From Actinomycetota bacterium (GTDB taxonomy: Bacteria > Actinomycetota > Acidimicrobiia > Acidimicrobiales > JAJPHE01): 64,000 nt of DNA. The position numbers were made by a program, and so were the translations under genes. Below, piece by piece: positions 26,070 to 35,215 of the stretch; the first letter of the stretch is position 1, and each line of letters begins with the position of its first letter. The DNA lies in the NCBI GenBank assembly GCA_021325435.1, contig JAJPHE010000112.1:1-64000 (forward strand). The letters are read 5' to 3'. Below the pieces are notes generated by a model, which was not told the DNA's origin, made no database searches, and saw nothing but the letters and a program-made list of their open reading frames with translations.

Positions 26070-27050
26070 GTGTCCCAGAGCCCCGCATCCGGATCCACGC
26101 CCGGCGACCGCACGGCGGAGATGCCACGCGACCCCTCCGGCCGGGCCCCCGACGACCGGAGCCGGGGCGACCAGGACAGAAACGGCCGAACGCCCGAGCC
26201 GGTGATCTCCCTGCGCGGGGTCACCAAGTCGTTCGGAAGCCACTGCGTTCTGTCCGACATCACCTTCGATGTCCCCAAAGGGCGGACTACGGCGATCATG
26301 GGGCCGTCCGGTACCGGCAAGTCGGTTCTGCTCAAGAACATCATCGGGCTGCTGCGGCCCGACTCCGGTGAGATCTGGGTCGAGGGCGAGCAGATCGTCG
26401 GCATGCGCGACAAGGATCTCTACCGGGTGCGCAAGAAGTTCGGGGTCCTGTTCCAGGACGGCGCCCTGTTCGGGTCGATGACCCTGTACGACAACATCGC
26501 CTTCCCGCTGAGAGAGCACACCCGCAAGGGCGAGAAGGAGATCCGCGAGCTGGTTCACCAGAACGCCGAGCTGGTCGGGCTGATGGACCACCTCACCAAG
26601 CTCCCCGGCGAGGTCTCCGGCGGCATGAAGAAGCGGGCCGGTCTGGCCCGGGCCATGGTGATGGAGCCCGACATCGTCCTGTTCGACGAGCCCGACTCCG
26701 GCCTCGACCCCGTCCGGGTCGCCTACCTCGACGACCTCGTGCGCCGGGCCCAGGAGGAGACCGGAGCCACCTTCTTCATCATCACCCACAACATCCCGTC
26801 GGTGATGCGGACTGCCGACTACATCGGCATCCTCTTCCGCTCCAAGCTGGTGAAGTTCGCCAGCAAGGACGACATGAAGCAGAGCGACAACCCCATCATT
26901 CGCCAGTTCCTCACCGGACGGGCCAAGGGCCCCATCGGCATGGACGAGATGGCCGAGGCGGACGACACCGACCTCGAGGAGGTCGCTCAGCGCGACTGGT
27001 CGGAGATGGACGAGGAACCGGGCATCAACGAGGACATCCTGACGGTCTGA
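26070..27050 (+). CDS. Mce/Mla-type ABC transporter ATPase (MlaF/Mkl)
   Basis: A 326-residue ATPase that powers the Mce importer. Walker A is GPSGTGKS, the Q-loop VLFQDGALFGSM, the signature VSGGMKKRAGLARAM, Walker B IVLFDEPDSGLDP and the H-loop IITHN. FQDGALFGSMTLYDNIAFPL is typical of the MlaF/Mkl group. GTG 26070 has GGAGG at 26061-26065. The first 45 residues are a polar extension without homology that I can see, and the C-terminal 45 residues are acidic (EMAEADDTDLEEV). It is transcribed away from yrbEA. In mycobacteria the equivalent ATPase, encoded elsewhere, serves several mce systems; proximity here suggests a dedicated partner. Confidence 0.93.
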   Translation: MSQSPASGSTPGDRTAEMPRDPSGRAPDDRSRGDQDRNGRTPEPVISLRGVTKSFGSHCVLSDITFDVPKGRTTAIMGPSGTGKSVLLKNIIGLLRPDSGEIWVEGEQIVGMRDKDLYRVRKKFGVLFQDGALFGSMTLYDNIAFPLREHTRKGEKEIRELVHQNAELVGLMDHLTKLPGEVSGGMKKRAGLARAMVMEPDIVLFDEPDSGLDPVRVAYLDDLVRRAQEETGATFFIITHNIPSVMRTADYIGILFRSKLVKFASKDDMKQSDNPIIRQFLTGRAKGPIGMDEMAEADDTDLEEVAQRDWSEMDEEPGINEDILTV

Positions 27051-27066
27051 CCCCCGAGACCAGGCC

Positions 27067-28611
27067 CTACGGGCCGATCTCGGAGGCTCGCACCTCGTTG
27101 CGGGCCTTCACCCTGATGATGCGGTTCACCGCGTTGAGGAAGGCCCGGGCCGAGGCTTCCACCACGTCCGTGGACACGCCCCGACCCGACACCCTGATCC
27201 CGTCGTGCTCGAGCTGGACGACCACGTCGCCCAGGGCGTCCACCCCGCCAGTCACCGACGACACGTTGAAGCCGAGGAGCGAGGCGTCGACGCCAGTGGC
27301 CGCCTTGATCGCCTGGCAGGCGGCGTCGATCATGCCGTCGTCCTCCGCCGTCTGCTCCGACTTCTCTCCGGTGCGAGACAGCACCACCCGGGCCCGGGGC
27401 GTGTCGACGGTCCCTCCTTGCACCTCGAGGGCCTCGAGGGTGAAGCCCTGCTCGACGTTGGTTCCGAGCTCCTCGGCGACGATGGCCTCGAGGTCGGCGT
27501 CGGTGATCTGCACCTTGCGGTCGGCCAGCTCCTTGAACCGGGTGAAGGCGGCGTTGAGGGCATCGCCCTGAACGACCAGGCCCATCTTGGCCAGCGTGTC
27601 AGCGAAGGCGTGCCGGCCCGAGTGCTTCCCCAGGACGATCTGGCGACCGGTCTGACCAACGGCGGAGGCATCGATGATCTCGTAGGTGGTCCGCTCGGCC
27701 AGCACACCGTGCTGGTGGATGCCCGACTCGTGGGCGAAGGCGTTGCGCCCCACCACCGCCTTGTTGTACTGGACGGGGTAACCGGTGAGGCGCGACACCA
27801 GCCGGCTGGTGCGAGCCAGTTCCTCCGTGTTGACCCCCACTTCGATGCCCTCGAACTGGTCCGGCCGGGTCCTCACGGCCATGACGATCTCCTCGAGGGC
27901 GGCGTTGCCCGCCCGCTCGCCGAGCCCGTTGACGCATACCTCCACCTGACGGGCGCCGGCGTTGACCCCCGCCAACGAGTTCGCCACGGCCAGGCCGAGG
28001 TCGTTGTGGCAGTGGGTGGAGATCACATAGTCGCCAGGGACGTTGTCGCGCACGTACTGGATGATCGTCCCGAAGTCCCAGGGGATGCCGTAGCCGACCG
28101 TGTCGGGGATGTTGAGGGTGGTCGCCCCGCTGTCCACCGCCACCTGCAGCACTTCGATCATGAAGTCGAGCGGGGTGCGGGTGGCGTCCTGCGGGCTGAA
28201 CTCCACGTCGTCGGTGTAGGTCCGGGCGCGGGCGACTCCCGCGGCCGTCTCCTGCTTCACCTGCTCCGGGGTCATCTTGAGCATGTGCTCCATGTGGCTG
28301 GGGCTGGTCGAGATGAACACGTGGATGCGGGCCCGCGCCGCCGGGCGCAGGGCCTCCCAACAGCGATCGACATCGGCGAGGTGGGTGCGGGACAGCCCGG
28401 CGATCACCGGGCCCTGCACCGACCGAGAGATGGCCTCGACTGCCTCGAAGTCACCCTGGCTGGCCACGGGAAAGCCGGCTTCGATGTAGTCGACGCCCAG
28501 ACGGGCGAGCTGCTCGGCGATCTCGAGCTTCTCGGCCACGTCGAGGGAGATGCCCGGCGACTGCTCGCCGTCTCTCAAGGTGGTGTCGAAGATGATCAGT
28601 CGCTCGGCCAT
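27067..28611 (-). CDS. leuA: 2-isopropylmalate synthase (LeuA type 1)
   Basis: A 514-residue DRE-TIM metallolyase, first step of leucine synthesis (2-ketoisovalerate plus acetyl-CoA). Motifs are FDTTLRDGEQSPG at residues 7-19, YIEAGFPVAS, ISTHCHNDLGLAVANSLAG, and a C-terminal allosteric domain with EVQGGTVDTPRARVVL. The length and the GEQSPG form mark the approx. 510-residue LeuA type rather than the larger one common in Mycobacterium and Streptomyces. ATG 28611 (MAERLIIF) is preceded by AAAGGA 10-15 nt upstream. It has its own leader and attenuator and converges on the Mce ATPase gene. Confidence 0.94.
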   Translation of the reverse strand: MAERLIIFDTTLRDGEQSPGISLDVAEKLEIAEQLARLGVDYIEAGFPVASQGDFEAVEAISRSVQGPVIAGLSRTHLADVDRCWEALRPAARARIHVFISTSPSHMEHMLKMTPEQVKQETAAGVARARTYTDDVEFSPQDATRTPLDFMIEVLQVAVDSGATTLNIPDTVGYGIPWDFGTIIQYVRDNVPGDYVISTHCHNDLGLAVANSLAGVNAGARQVEVCVNGLGERAGNAALEEIVMAVRTRPDQFEGIEVGVNTEELARTSRLVSRLTGYPVQYNKAVVGRNAFAHESGIHQHGVLAERTTYEIIDASAVGQTGRQIVLGKHSGRHAFADTLAKMGLVVQGDALNAAFTRFKELADRKVQITDADLEAIVAEELGTNVEQGFTLEALEVQGGTVDTPRARVVLSRTGEKSEQTAEDDGMIDAACQAIKAATGVDASLLGFNVSSVTGGVDALGDVVVQLEHDGIRVSGRGVSTDVVEASARAFLNAVNRIIRVKARNEVRASEIGP

Positions 28612-28645
28612 CGGTTTTCCGTCCTTTGTGTCGTGCCGGGGCAAC

Positions 28646-28667
28646 AAAAAACCCCCTGGCCCGGAGG
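28646..28667 (-). terminator. attenuator terminator of leuA
   Basis: Minus strand CCTCC (28667-28663), loop GGGCCA, GGGGG (28656-28652), then six T (28651-28646). The stem is short but GC-rich with a perfect T run. An earlier hairpin with arms GGCGAGC (28704-28698) and GCTCGCC (28686-28680) begins just after the leader stop. The order matches the leuB and ilvB attenuators. It lies 35 bp before the leuA start. Confidence 0.75.
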
Positions 28668-28705
28668 CGCAGGAGGCGAGGCGAGCACGCTTGCGGCGCT
28701 CGCCG

Positions 28706-28741
28706 TCAGGTAAGGAGAAGGGTGGTGCCCACCAGAGTCAT
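28706..28741 (-). CDS. leuA leader peptide MTLVGTTLLLT
   Basis: A 12-codon ORF with an early CTG and three consecutive Leu codons (CTT CTC CTT) before the last Thr and stop. This is the classic leucine-sensing attenuator leader. An in-frame ATG at 28750 would add MAT, but its first bases lie inside the -10 box. The ATG at 28741, 7 nt below the -10, gives the same 36-nt length as the other two leaders in this window. No Shine-Dalgarno site is present, so translation is probably leaderless. Confidence 0.85.
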   Translation of the reverse strand: MTLVGTTLLLT

Positions 28742-28748
28742 CGTGGCC

Positions 28749-28777
28749 ATACTGGCGGAAGGCTGACAATGAGTCAA
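28749..28777 (-). promoter_or_regulatory. sigma70-type promoter for the leuA leader
   Basis: Minus strand TTGACT (28777-28772), 17-nt spacer, CAGTAT (28754-28749), then 7 nt to the leader ATG. The -35 box lies inside the first codons of the divergent Lys/Ala-rich gene, so the two transcription units overlap at their starts. Confidence 0.65.
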
Positions 28778-29653
28778 GGCGTCCACGACTACGGTGTCGG
28801 CGACCGGGGAGGGAGCGGGCGGGTGAGAAAGTCATTCAGGGTCGGCGTGCGGCTGGGGCTGATGGCGGGGCTGATCGTTGCCGTGGTTGTCGCTCTCCGC
28901 TCACGCCGTGGCACCACCGACGAAGCCACCGGCGTGCACGGCGACTGGCCTCCTGTCCGTCCGGCTGCGCCCCGCCCGGCGCAGCCGACTCGTCCGACGC
29001 CGGCCCGGCCCCCGCAGGCCGCCCGGCCCGCCGAATCGGCCCCACCCCCCGCCCGAGCCCCCGAAGCCACCCGGCCCGCCGCTCCGGCCCCGCCACCCAC
29101 GAAACCGCCCGAGGCGACCCGGGCCGTCGATCCGACCCCGCCGACGCCTCCTCCCGGCCCCGCCGCCGCCCCCGGCGAGCCGGTAGCCGAGCCCGGCCCC
29201 GGCAAGCCCGCTGCCGAGTCGTTGACCTCGGCGCTGGCCACGCCGGCGCCGGCGGCCAAAGCGGCCAAGACGGCCAAGGCCGCCAAGGCGGCCGCCCAGG
29301 TGGCGAAGAAGGCGGCCGGGGCGGCCAAGGGCCCGGTCGAAAAGGCCGTGGCCAAGAAAGTGGCCAAGAAGGCGGCCAAGAAGGCCGGCGGCGAGAAGAC
29401 AGCCGGTCCGGCGGGAGGAGCGGGCGCCCCATCCGGCAGAGCCTCGACACCGGACAAGGCCCCGACGGCCGAGAAGGCCCCCGCCAAGAAGGCACTGCCC
29501 AAGAAGGCCGCGGCCAAGAAGGCGGCCAAGAAAGCAGCGAAGAAGGCGGCGCCGGAGACGTCGTCGGGGAGGCCTGGCCCCGCCGCGGGCGGCACTCCCC
29601 CGGACGAGGGGGGCGCGGGCCCGTCCTCCGGCGGGACCCCCGAGACTAGCTAG
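28769..29653 (+). CDS. membrane-anchored Pro-rich, Lys/Ala-rich (histone H1-like tail) protein
   Basis: A 294-residue protein of low complexity. Residues 1-24 are polar and basic, and about 25-43 (RVGVRLGLMAGLIVAVVVAL) form one membrane helix. About 50-165 are Pro/Ala-rich with repeated P-x-x-A-R-P units. About 165-285 are Ala/Lys-rich with KKAAKKA-like units, similar to the tails of histone H1-like and HupB proteins. ATG 28769 follows GGAAGG (28757-28762). Codon use is strongly biased to GCC/AAG, so repeat slippage is possible. A basic tail tethered to the membrane could bind DNA, RNA or acidic polymers, depending on topology; the topology is not determined. The gene starts inside the leuA promoter region. 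Confidence 0.7.
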   Translation: MSQGVHDYGVGDRGGSGRVRKSFRVGVRLGLMAGLIVAVVVALRSRRGTTDEATGVHGDWPPVRPAAPRPAQPTRPTPARPPQAARPAESAPPPARAPEATRPAAPAPPPTKPPEATRAVDPTPPTPPPGPAAAPGEPVAEPGPGKPAAESLTSALATPAPAAKAAKTAKAAKAAAQVAKKAAGAAKGPVEKAVAKKVAKKAAKKAGGEKTAGPAGGAGAPSGRASTPDKAPTAEKAPAKKALPKKAAAKKAAKKAAKKAAPETSSGRPGPAAGGTPPDEGGAGPSSGGTPETS

Positions 29654-29659
29654 CTCCGA

Positions 29660-29678
29660 CCGGGCCCCGGAGGCCCGG
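29660..29678. terminator. hairpin between convergent genes
   Basis: CCGGGCC (29660-29666), loop CCGGA, GGCCCGG (29672-29678), a perfect 7-bp GC stem in the 33-bp gap between the stops of the Lys/Ala-rich gene and serA. There is no T run, so at best it is a weak bidirectional terminator. Confidence 0.4.
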
Positions 29679-29686
29679 CGGGCGGA

Positions 29687-31264
29687 TCAGGGGACCGCCG
29701 CCACCCGGTGAACCTCGAGGATCCCGTCGGCCTTGCCCAACCGGTCGAGCACCTCGGCGGACACGGCCGTCTCGGTCGCCAGCACCATCAGGGCCGTGCC
29801 CCCGCTGGGCGACTGGCCCACCGCCATGTTGGTGATGCTGAGGCCGGCCTCCCCGAGGACGGTGCCCACGATGCCGATCATGCCGGGGCGGTCGTCGTTC
29901 CGTACGACCAGCATGTTGGCCGCCGGGGGCAGCTCGACCATGTGGTCGTCAACCATGACGATGCGGGGCTCGGCTCGGCCGCCGGCGACGGTCCCCGCCG
30001 TGGCGTGGCTTCCACCGCGCAGGGTGATCCGGTTCAGGTAGTCATGGGCCGACGTGCTGGTTGTCTCGCGCACCTCGACCCCCCGCTCGGCCGCCAGCTG
30101 TGGCGCGTTCACGTAGGAGACGGGCTCGTCGGTGGTCCCCCCGGCGGCGAAGATCCCCTTCAGCACCGAAAGGGTGAGTATCCGGGTGTCGTGTTCGGCC
30201 AGGGCTCCCTCGTAGGAGATCTCGAGTACCGACGGCAGCCCGTCGTGGAGGCTGGCGAACACGGCGCCCAGCCACTCGGCCAGGCGGAGGAAGGGCCGCA
30301 CCGCTTCCGAGGCCTCGGCGGCGGCGACGTTGACGGCGAAGGGGACGAACTCGCCGGAGAGGGCGAGCAACACCTGCTCGGCGACGGTGACGCCTGCCTT
30401 GTCCTGGGCCTCCTGGGTCGAAGCTCCCAGATGGGGGGTCACCACCACCCCGTCCAGTTCGAACAGCGGCGAGCTGGTGCACGGCTCGCTGGCGAACACG
30501 TCGAGGGCGGCGCCGGCCACCTGCCCCGAGCGGATGGCGTCGGCCAGGGCGTCCTCGTCGATGATGCCGCCCCGGGCGGCGTTGACGATGCGCAGACCGG
30601 GCTTGGCCTTGGCCAGCAGGTCCTTGCCGATGAGCCCGGTGCTCTCCGCCGTCTTGAGCAGATGGATGGTGACGAAGTCGGACTCGGCGAACAGGGCTTC
30701 GAGGTCCATCAGCTCGATGCCGAGCTGACGGGCCCGCTCCGGGGCCACCCAGGGGTCCCAGGCCACCAGGCGCATGCCGAACGCCAGGGCCCGCTGGGCG
30801 ACGAGCGTGCCGATGCGGCCCAGCCCCACGACGCCGAGCGTCTTGCCGTGCAGCTCTACCCCGCCCCACCTCGACTTCTCCCAGCGGCCAGCCAGCAGGG
30901 CGGCGTGGGCCTGGGGGATGTTGCGGGCCATGGAGAGCAAGAGGGCCATGGTGTGCTCGGCGGTGGACAGGGTGACCGACTGGGGGGCGTTAACCACCAT
31001 GACGCCCCGTCGGGTGGCGGCTGGCACGTCCACGTTGTCGAGACCGATGCCGGCCCGACCCACCACCACCAGCTCCCGTCCGGCCTCGATGACCTCGGCG
31101 GTCACCTTGGTGGCCGACCGCACCAGCACGGCGTGGGCTCCCCGCACCGCCTCGATCAGCTCGTCAGGGGACATGCCGAGGCGCACGTCGACCTCGTGGC
31201 CCGCCCGGGCCAGGGCGGAAAGACCCGACTCGGCCAGCTCCTCGGTGACCAGGATCCTCGCCAC
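29687..31264 (-). CDS. serA: D-3-phosphoglycerate dehydrogenase
   Basis: A 525-residue NAD-dependent enzyme starting serine synthesis from 3-phosphoglycerate. The NAD-binding motif is VGLGRIG near residue 147, and catalytic-domain segments ARGGIIDEDALADAI and HLGASTQEAQDKAG contain the active His. The additional ASB domain and C-terminal ACT domain (RNDDRPGMIGIVGTVLGEAG) make it the long actinobacterial form that is feedback-inhibited by serine. GTG 31264 overlaps the stop of the aminotransferase gene by one base (TAGTG). serC lies close by, divergently. Confidence 0.95.
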   Translation of the reverse strand: MARILVTEELAESGLSALARAGHEVDVRLGMSPDELIEAVRGAHAVLVRSATKVTAEVIEAGRELVVVGRAGIGLDNVDVPAATRRGVMVVNAPQSVTLSTAEHTMALLLSMARNIPQAHAALLAGRWEKSRWGGVELHGKTLGVVGLGRIGTLVAQRALAFGMRLVAWDPWVAPERARQLGIELMDLEALFAESDFVTIHLLKTAESTGLIGKDLLAKAKPGLRIVNAARGGIIDEDALADAIRSGQVAGAALDVFASEPCTSSPLFELDGVVVTPHLGASTQEAQDKAGVTVAEQVLLALSGEFVPFAVNVAAAEASEAVRPFLRLAEWLGAVFASLHDGLPSVLEISYEGALAEHDTRILTLSVLKGIFAAGGTTDEPVSYVNAPQLAAERGVEVRETTSTSAHDYLNRITLRGGSHATAGTVAGGRAEPRIVMVDDHMVELPPAANMLVVRNDDRPGMIGIVGTVLGEAGLSITNMAVGQSPSGGTALMVLATETAVSAEVLDRLGKADGILEVHRVAAVP

Positions 31265-32460
31265 TAGCCCTCCCCGAGCAGCTTGTCGATGCGGTTGACG
31301 CCCTCCTCGAGGTCGTCGTCACCGAGGGCATAGGACATGCGGGCGTACCCGGGGGCGCCGAAAGCCTCGCCGGGGACGATCGCCACCTTGGCCTCGTCGA
31401 GGATGACCTCGGCCAGCTCGAGGGTGGTCTGCGGGCGGCGACCACGCAGCTCGCGACCGAGCACGCCCGAGAACGAAGGAAAGGCGTAGAACGCCCCCTC
31501 CGGCTCGATGCAGGACACCCCGGCGATGTCGTTCAGCATCTCGTGGATCCGCCGCCGGCGCCGGTCGAAGGCGTCGCGCATCATGGCCACCGCCGACAGG
31601 TCGCCACTGACGGCGGCGAGAGCGGCCCGCTGCGACACGTTGGCCACGTTCGACGTGCAGTGAGTCTGCAGGTTGGTGGCTGCCTTGATGACGTCGGCCG
31701 GCCCGATCATCCAGCCCACCCGCCACCCGGTCATGGCGTAGGTCTTGGCCACCCCGTTCACCACCACGCACCGGTCCGCCAGCTCGGGCACGACGACCGG
31801 CATCGAGTGGAACGTCCGGCCGCCATAGACCAGGTGCTCGTAGATTTCGTCGGTCACCACCCACAGCCCGTGGGCGGCCGCCCAGGCACCGACCGCTTCG
31901 ATCTCGGCCCGGTCGTAGACCGCCCCGGTCGGGTTGGACGGCGAGACGAAGAGCAGCACCTTGGTCCGGGGAGAGCGGGCCGCCTCCAGGGCGTCGACGC
32001 TCGCCTTGAACCCCGTGGTCTCGTCGGTCGGAACCGGCACCGGCACCCCACCGGCGAGGGCGATGGCCTCGGGATAGGTCACCCAGTAGGGGGCGGGGAC
32101 GAGCACCTCGTCGCCCGGGTCGAGAAGGGTGGCAAAGGTGTTGTAGACGGCCTGCTTTCCGCCGTTGGTGACCAGCACCTGCCCGGCATCCACGGCCAGG
32201 CCGGAGTCGCGGGCGGTCTTGGCTGCGATGGCCTGGCGCAGCTCGGGCAGGCCCGACGTCGGGGTGTAGCGGTGGTTGGCCGGATCGGAGCAGGCGGCCG
32301 CCGCCGCCTCCACGATCTCCTTGGGGGTGGGGAAATCGGGCTCCCCGGCCCCGAACCCGATCACCGGCTCACCGGCCGCCTTGAGCGCCTTGGCCTTGGC
32401 GTCGATGGCCAGGGTGGCCGATTCCGCAACCGCTGCGATCCGTCGGGAGATCCTCTCCAT
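31264..32460 (-). CDS. aspartate aminotransferase (class I/II, type 1b)
   Basis: A 398-residue PLP enzyme. [31 protein letters not shown], the PLP Lys in [20 protein letters not shown] and the C-terminal Arg in YARMSYAL are present. This subgroup transaminates aspartate and often prephenate. ATG 32460 ([21 protein letters not shown]) fits the family start; an upstream ATG at 32469 adds three residues. It is coupled to serA downstream. Its start is only 18 bp from the divergent serC start, so the two promoters must reach into each other's coding sequence. Confidence 0.9.
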   Translation of the reverse strand: MERISRRIAAVAESATLAIDAKAKALKAAGEPVIGFGAGEPDFPTPKEIVEAAAAACSDPANHRYTPTSGLPELRQAIAAKTARDSGLAVDAGQVLVTNGGKQAVYNTFATLLDPGDEVLVPAPYWVTYPEAIALAGGVPVPVPTDETTGFKASVDALEAARSPRTKVLLFVSPSNPTGAVYDRAEIEAVGAWAAAHGLWVVTDEIYEHLVYGGRTFHSMPVVVPELADRCVVVNGVAKTYAMTGWRVGWMIGPADVIKAATNLQTHCTSNVANVSQRAALAAVSGDLSAVAMMRDAFDRRRRRIHEMLNDIAGVSCIEPEGAFYAFPSFSGVLGRELRGRRPQTTLELAEVILDEAKVAIVPGEAFGAPGYARMSYALGDDDLEEGVNRIDKLLGEG

Positions 32461-32478
32461 TCCTGCCATGCTTGCACA

Positions 32479-33612
32479 GTGACCGCGCAGCAGATTCCCG
32501 ATATCAAGATCCCCGCGGACCTCCTTCCTGGCGACGGGCGCTTCGGCTGCGGGCCGTCCAAGGTGCGCCCGGAGGCGGTCCGGGCCCTGGCCGACCGGGC
32601 GCTCGACTATCTCGGCACCAGTCACCGCCAGCCGGGGGTGCGCAGCGTGGTCGGCCGCCTACGGGCCGAGCTGGCCGAGCTGTTCTCCCTGCCCGAGGGC
32701 TACGAGGTCGTCCTCGGCAACGGGGGCACCACGGCGTTCTGGGACGCGGCGACCTTCTGCCTCATCGAGGAGCGCAGCCAGCATCTGTCCTTCGGCGAGT
32801 TCTCCTCCAAGTTCGCCGCCGCCGCGGCCGCCGCCCCCCACCTCAAGGACCCGGAGGTCATCGAGTCGGCGGCCGGCACCCACCCCGAGGCGGTGGCCCG
32901 CGACGACGTCGACCTCTACGCCTTGACCCACAACGAGACCTCGACCGGCGTCATGATGCAGCTGACCCGGCCCCCGGGCTCGTCCGGTCTGGTGGCGGTG
33001 GACGCCACGTCGGGCGCCGGCGGTCTGCGGTTCGACGCCTCCCAGGTGGACGTCTACTACTTCGCACCCCAGAAGTGCTTCGCCTCCGACGGGGGCCTGT
33101 GGGTGGCGGCCTACTCGCCGGCGGCGGTGGAGCGGATCGAGCGTACGGCGTCGTCCGGGCGCTGGGTGCCGGCGTCCCTCGACCTCGCCGTCGCCCTCGA
33201 CAACTCGCGTAAGGACCAGACCTACAACACCCCGGCGCTGGCCACCCTGTTCCTGTTCGTCGACCAGGTCGAATGGATGCTGGGCAACGGCGGCCTCGAG
33301 TGGGCGGCCTCGCGTTCGGACGCCTCCGCCGACCACCTGTACTCGTGGGCCGAGGGGGCCGACTACGCCAGCCCCTTCGTGTCCGACCCGGCCGAGCGCA
33401 GCCGGGTGGTCGGCACCGTCGATCTCGACGAGTCGATCGACGCCCCGACCATCAGCAAGGTCCTGCGGGCCAACGGCATCGTCGACACCGAGTCCTACCG
33501 AAAGCTGGGCCGCAACCAGCTTCGGATCGGCATGTTCCCCGCGGTGGAGCCCGACGACGTCGTCGCCCTCACCCGGTCGATCGACCACGTGGTGGGCCAG
33601 CTCCGGGGCTGA
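32479..33612 (+). CDS. serC: phosphoserine aminotransferase
   Basis: A 377-residue class V PLP enzyme converting phosphohydroxypyruvate to phosphoserine. It closely follows the mycobacterial-type Ser[57 protein letters not shown], the PLP Lys in [16 protein letters not shown], and [21 protein letters not shown] at the C-terminus. GTG 32479 gives an N-terminus of the right length. No Shine-Dalgarno is seen and only 18 bp separate it from the divergent gene. The frame open from 31543 is shadow. With serA it provides most of the serine pathway; serB is not in the window. Confidence 0.95.
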   Translation: MTAQQIPDIKIPADLLPGDGRFGCGPSKVRPEAVRALADRALDYLGTSHRQPGVRSVVGRLRAELAELFSLPEGYEVVLGNGGTTAFWDAATFCLIEERSQHLSFGEFSSKFAAAAAAAPHLKDPEVIESAAGTHPEAVARDDVDLYALTHNETSTGVMMQLTRPPGSSGLVAVDATSGAGGLRFDASQVDVYYFAPQKCFASDGGLWVAAYSPAAVERIERTASSGRWVPASLDLAVALDNSRKDQTYNTPALATLFLFVDQVEWMLGNGGLEWAASRSDASADHLYSWAEGADYASPFVSDPAERSRVVGTVDLDESIDAPTISKVLRANGIVDTESYRKLGRNQLRIGMFPAVEPDDVVALTRSIDHVVGQLRG

Positions 33613-33642
33613 GCCCACCGGGCCACCGACGGTTGGTTGGGG

Positions 33643-34668
33643 TCAGCCCCCGGAGACGTCCTGCGGCCGGGCCCGTCCGGCCGAGATCCACGGCATCATG
33701 GCCCGCAGCTCGGCGCCCACCTTCTCGATCGGGTGGGAGGCGCCGGCCGAGCGCAGCTCGCTGAAGCGCTTGCGTCCGGTGCGGTTCTCGGCCACCCACT
33801 CCTCGGCGAAGTGCCCTGAGCGGATCTCCTCGAGGATGCGGCCCATCTCCTGGCGGACGGCGGCGTTGATGACCCGCGGGCCCCGGGTCAGGTCGCCGTA
33901 CTCGGCGGTGTCCGAGATCGAGAAGCGCATGCCGGTGATGCCGCCCTCGTACATGAGGTCGACGATGAGCTTCAGCTCGTGCAGGCACTCGAAGTAAGCC
34001 GACTCGGGCTGGTAGCCGGCGTTGACCAGCGTCTCGTACCCGGCGGTGACGAGGGCCGTCAGGCCTCCGCACAACACGACCTGCTCGCCGAACAGGTCGG
34101 TCTCGGTCTCCTCCTCGAAGGTCGTCTCCAGCACGCCGGCCCGGGCGGCGCCGATGCCGTGGGCGTAGGAGAGGGCGATCTGCTTGGCCTTGCCGCTGGC
34201 GTCCTGGGCCACCGCCACCAGGGCGGGTACCCCGCCGCCCTCCGTGTAGGTCCGTCGGACCAGGTGGCCGGGGCCCTTCGGTGCGACCATGGCCACGTCG
34301 ACGCCCGCCGGCGGGGTGATCTGCTCGAAGCGGATGTTGAACCCGTGGGCGAAGAACAGAGCGTCCCCCTCGCGCAGGTTCGGGCCGATGGAGGACTCGA
34401 ACACCGCCTTCTGCTCGGTGTCGGGCAGGAGGATCATGATCAGGTCTGCCTCGGCGGCGGCCTCGTCGAGGGGGAGGACCCGGAGGCCCTCCGACCGGGC
34501 CTTGTCGGCGGACGACGAGCCTTGGCGCAGCCCGACCCGCACGTCGACACCGGAGTCGCGCAGGTTGAGGGCGTGGGCGTGGCCCTGGGACCCGTAGCCG
34601 AGAATCGCCACCTTGCGGGCGGCGATCAGGGCCGGGTCCACGTCCTTCTCGTAGAAAAGCTTGGCCAT
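33643..34668 (-). CDS. ilvC: ketol-acid reductoisomerase (class I)
   Basis: A 341-residue NADPH-dependent enzyme of valine and isoleucine synthesis. The Rossmann motif is [17 protein letters not shown], followed by [10 protein letters not shown] (phosphate contacts that favour NADPH), [12 protein letters not shown] and the metal-binding helix [17 protein letters not shown]. The length is typical of class I. It starts 4 bp after the ilvN stop, as the last gene of ilvBNC. It converges with serC, with 30 bp between the stops and no clear hairpin. Confidence 0.96.
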   Translation of the reverse strand: MAKLFYEKDVDPALIAARKVAILGYGSQGHAHALNLRDSGVDVRVGLRQGSSSADKARSEGLRVLPLDEAAAEADLIMILLPDTEQKAVFESSIGPNLREGDALFFAHGFNIRFEQITPPAGVDVAMVAPKGPGHLVRRTYTEGGGVPALVAVAQDASGKAKQIALSYAHGIGAARAGVLETTFEEETETDLFGEQVVLCGGLTALVTAGYETLVNAGYQPESAYFECLHELKLIVDLMYEGGITGMRFSISDTAEYGDLTRGPRVINAAVRQEMGRILEEIRSGHFAEEWVAENRTGRKRFSELRSAGASHPIEKVGAELRAMMPWISAGRARPQDVSGG

Positions 34669-34672
34669 CGCT

Positions 34673-35215
34673 TCACACCACCTTCCCGGTAACGCTGCGC
34701 AGGCGGGGCGCCTGGCGGTCCAGCTTGGGCAGGGCGACCCGGCCCGTCCGCTGCAGCTCCACGATCCCGTAGGGTCGCATCAGCTCCTCGAAGTCGTCGA
34801 CCTTGCCCGGCGGCCCCGTGACCACGAGGGTGAGGGCGTCGGGGGAGACGTCGACGATGCGGCCCTCGAAGATGCCGACCAGCTCCATGATCTGGCTGCG
34901 CACGCCGGGCTCGGAACGCACCGTCATGAGGAGGAGCTCCATCTCGGTGGCTCGGGCCGGGTCCAGCTCGGAGATCTTGACCACATTGATCAGCTTGAAC
35001 AGCTGCTTGGTGATCTGCTCGAGGGGCGCCGACTCGACGTCGACGACGATGGTGAGGCGGCTGAAGCGGTCGTCGTCGGTCGGGGCCACGGCGAGGGAGT
35101 AGATGTTGAACCCTCGCCGGGCGAACAGGCCGGCCACCCGGGCCAGCACGCCCGCCTTGTTCTCCACCAGCACCGACAGGATGTGGTGGCGGCTGGATGT
35201 GCCGGGCGGGGTCAC
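34673..35215 (-). CDS. ilvN: acetolactate synthase, small regulatory subunit
   Basis: A 180-residue ACT-domain protein that binds valine and stimulates Ilv[25 protein letters not shown] is the ACT start (N and G at the valine site in NKAG), and RSEIM-type helix [19 protein letters not shown] begins the second half. GTG 35215 overlaps the ilvB stop by four bases. The open frame extending upstream into ilvB is shadow. Confidence 0.95.
   Translation of the reverse strand: MTPPGTSSRHHILSVLVENKAGVLARVAGLFARRGFNIYSLAVAPTDDDRFSRLTIVVDVESAPLEQITKQLFKLINVVKISELDPARATEMELLLMTVRSEPGVRSQIMELVGIFEGRIVDVSPDALTLVVTGPPGKVDDFEELMRPYGIVELQRTGRVALPKLDRQAPRLRSVTGKVV

Noticed and set aside
27046-27076. Short hairpins (GGTCT/AGACC and GGCCC/GGGCC) between the Mce ATPase gene and leuA
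   Set aside because: Stems of only five pairs in GC-rich DNA are expected by chance and no T run follows.
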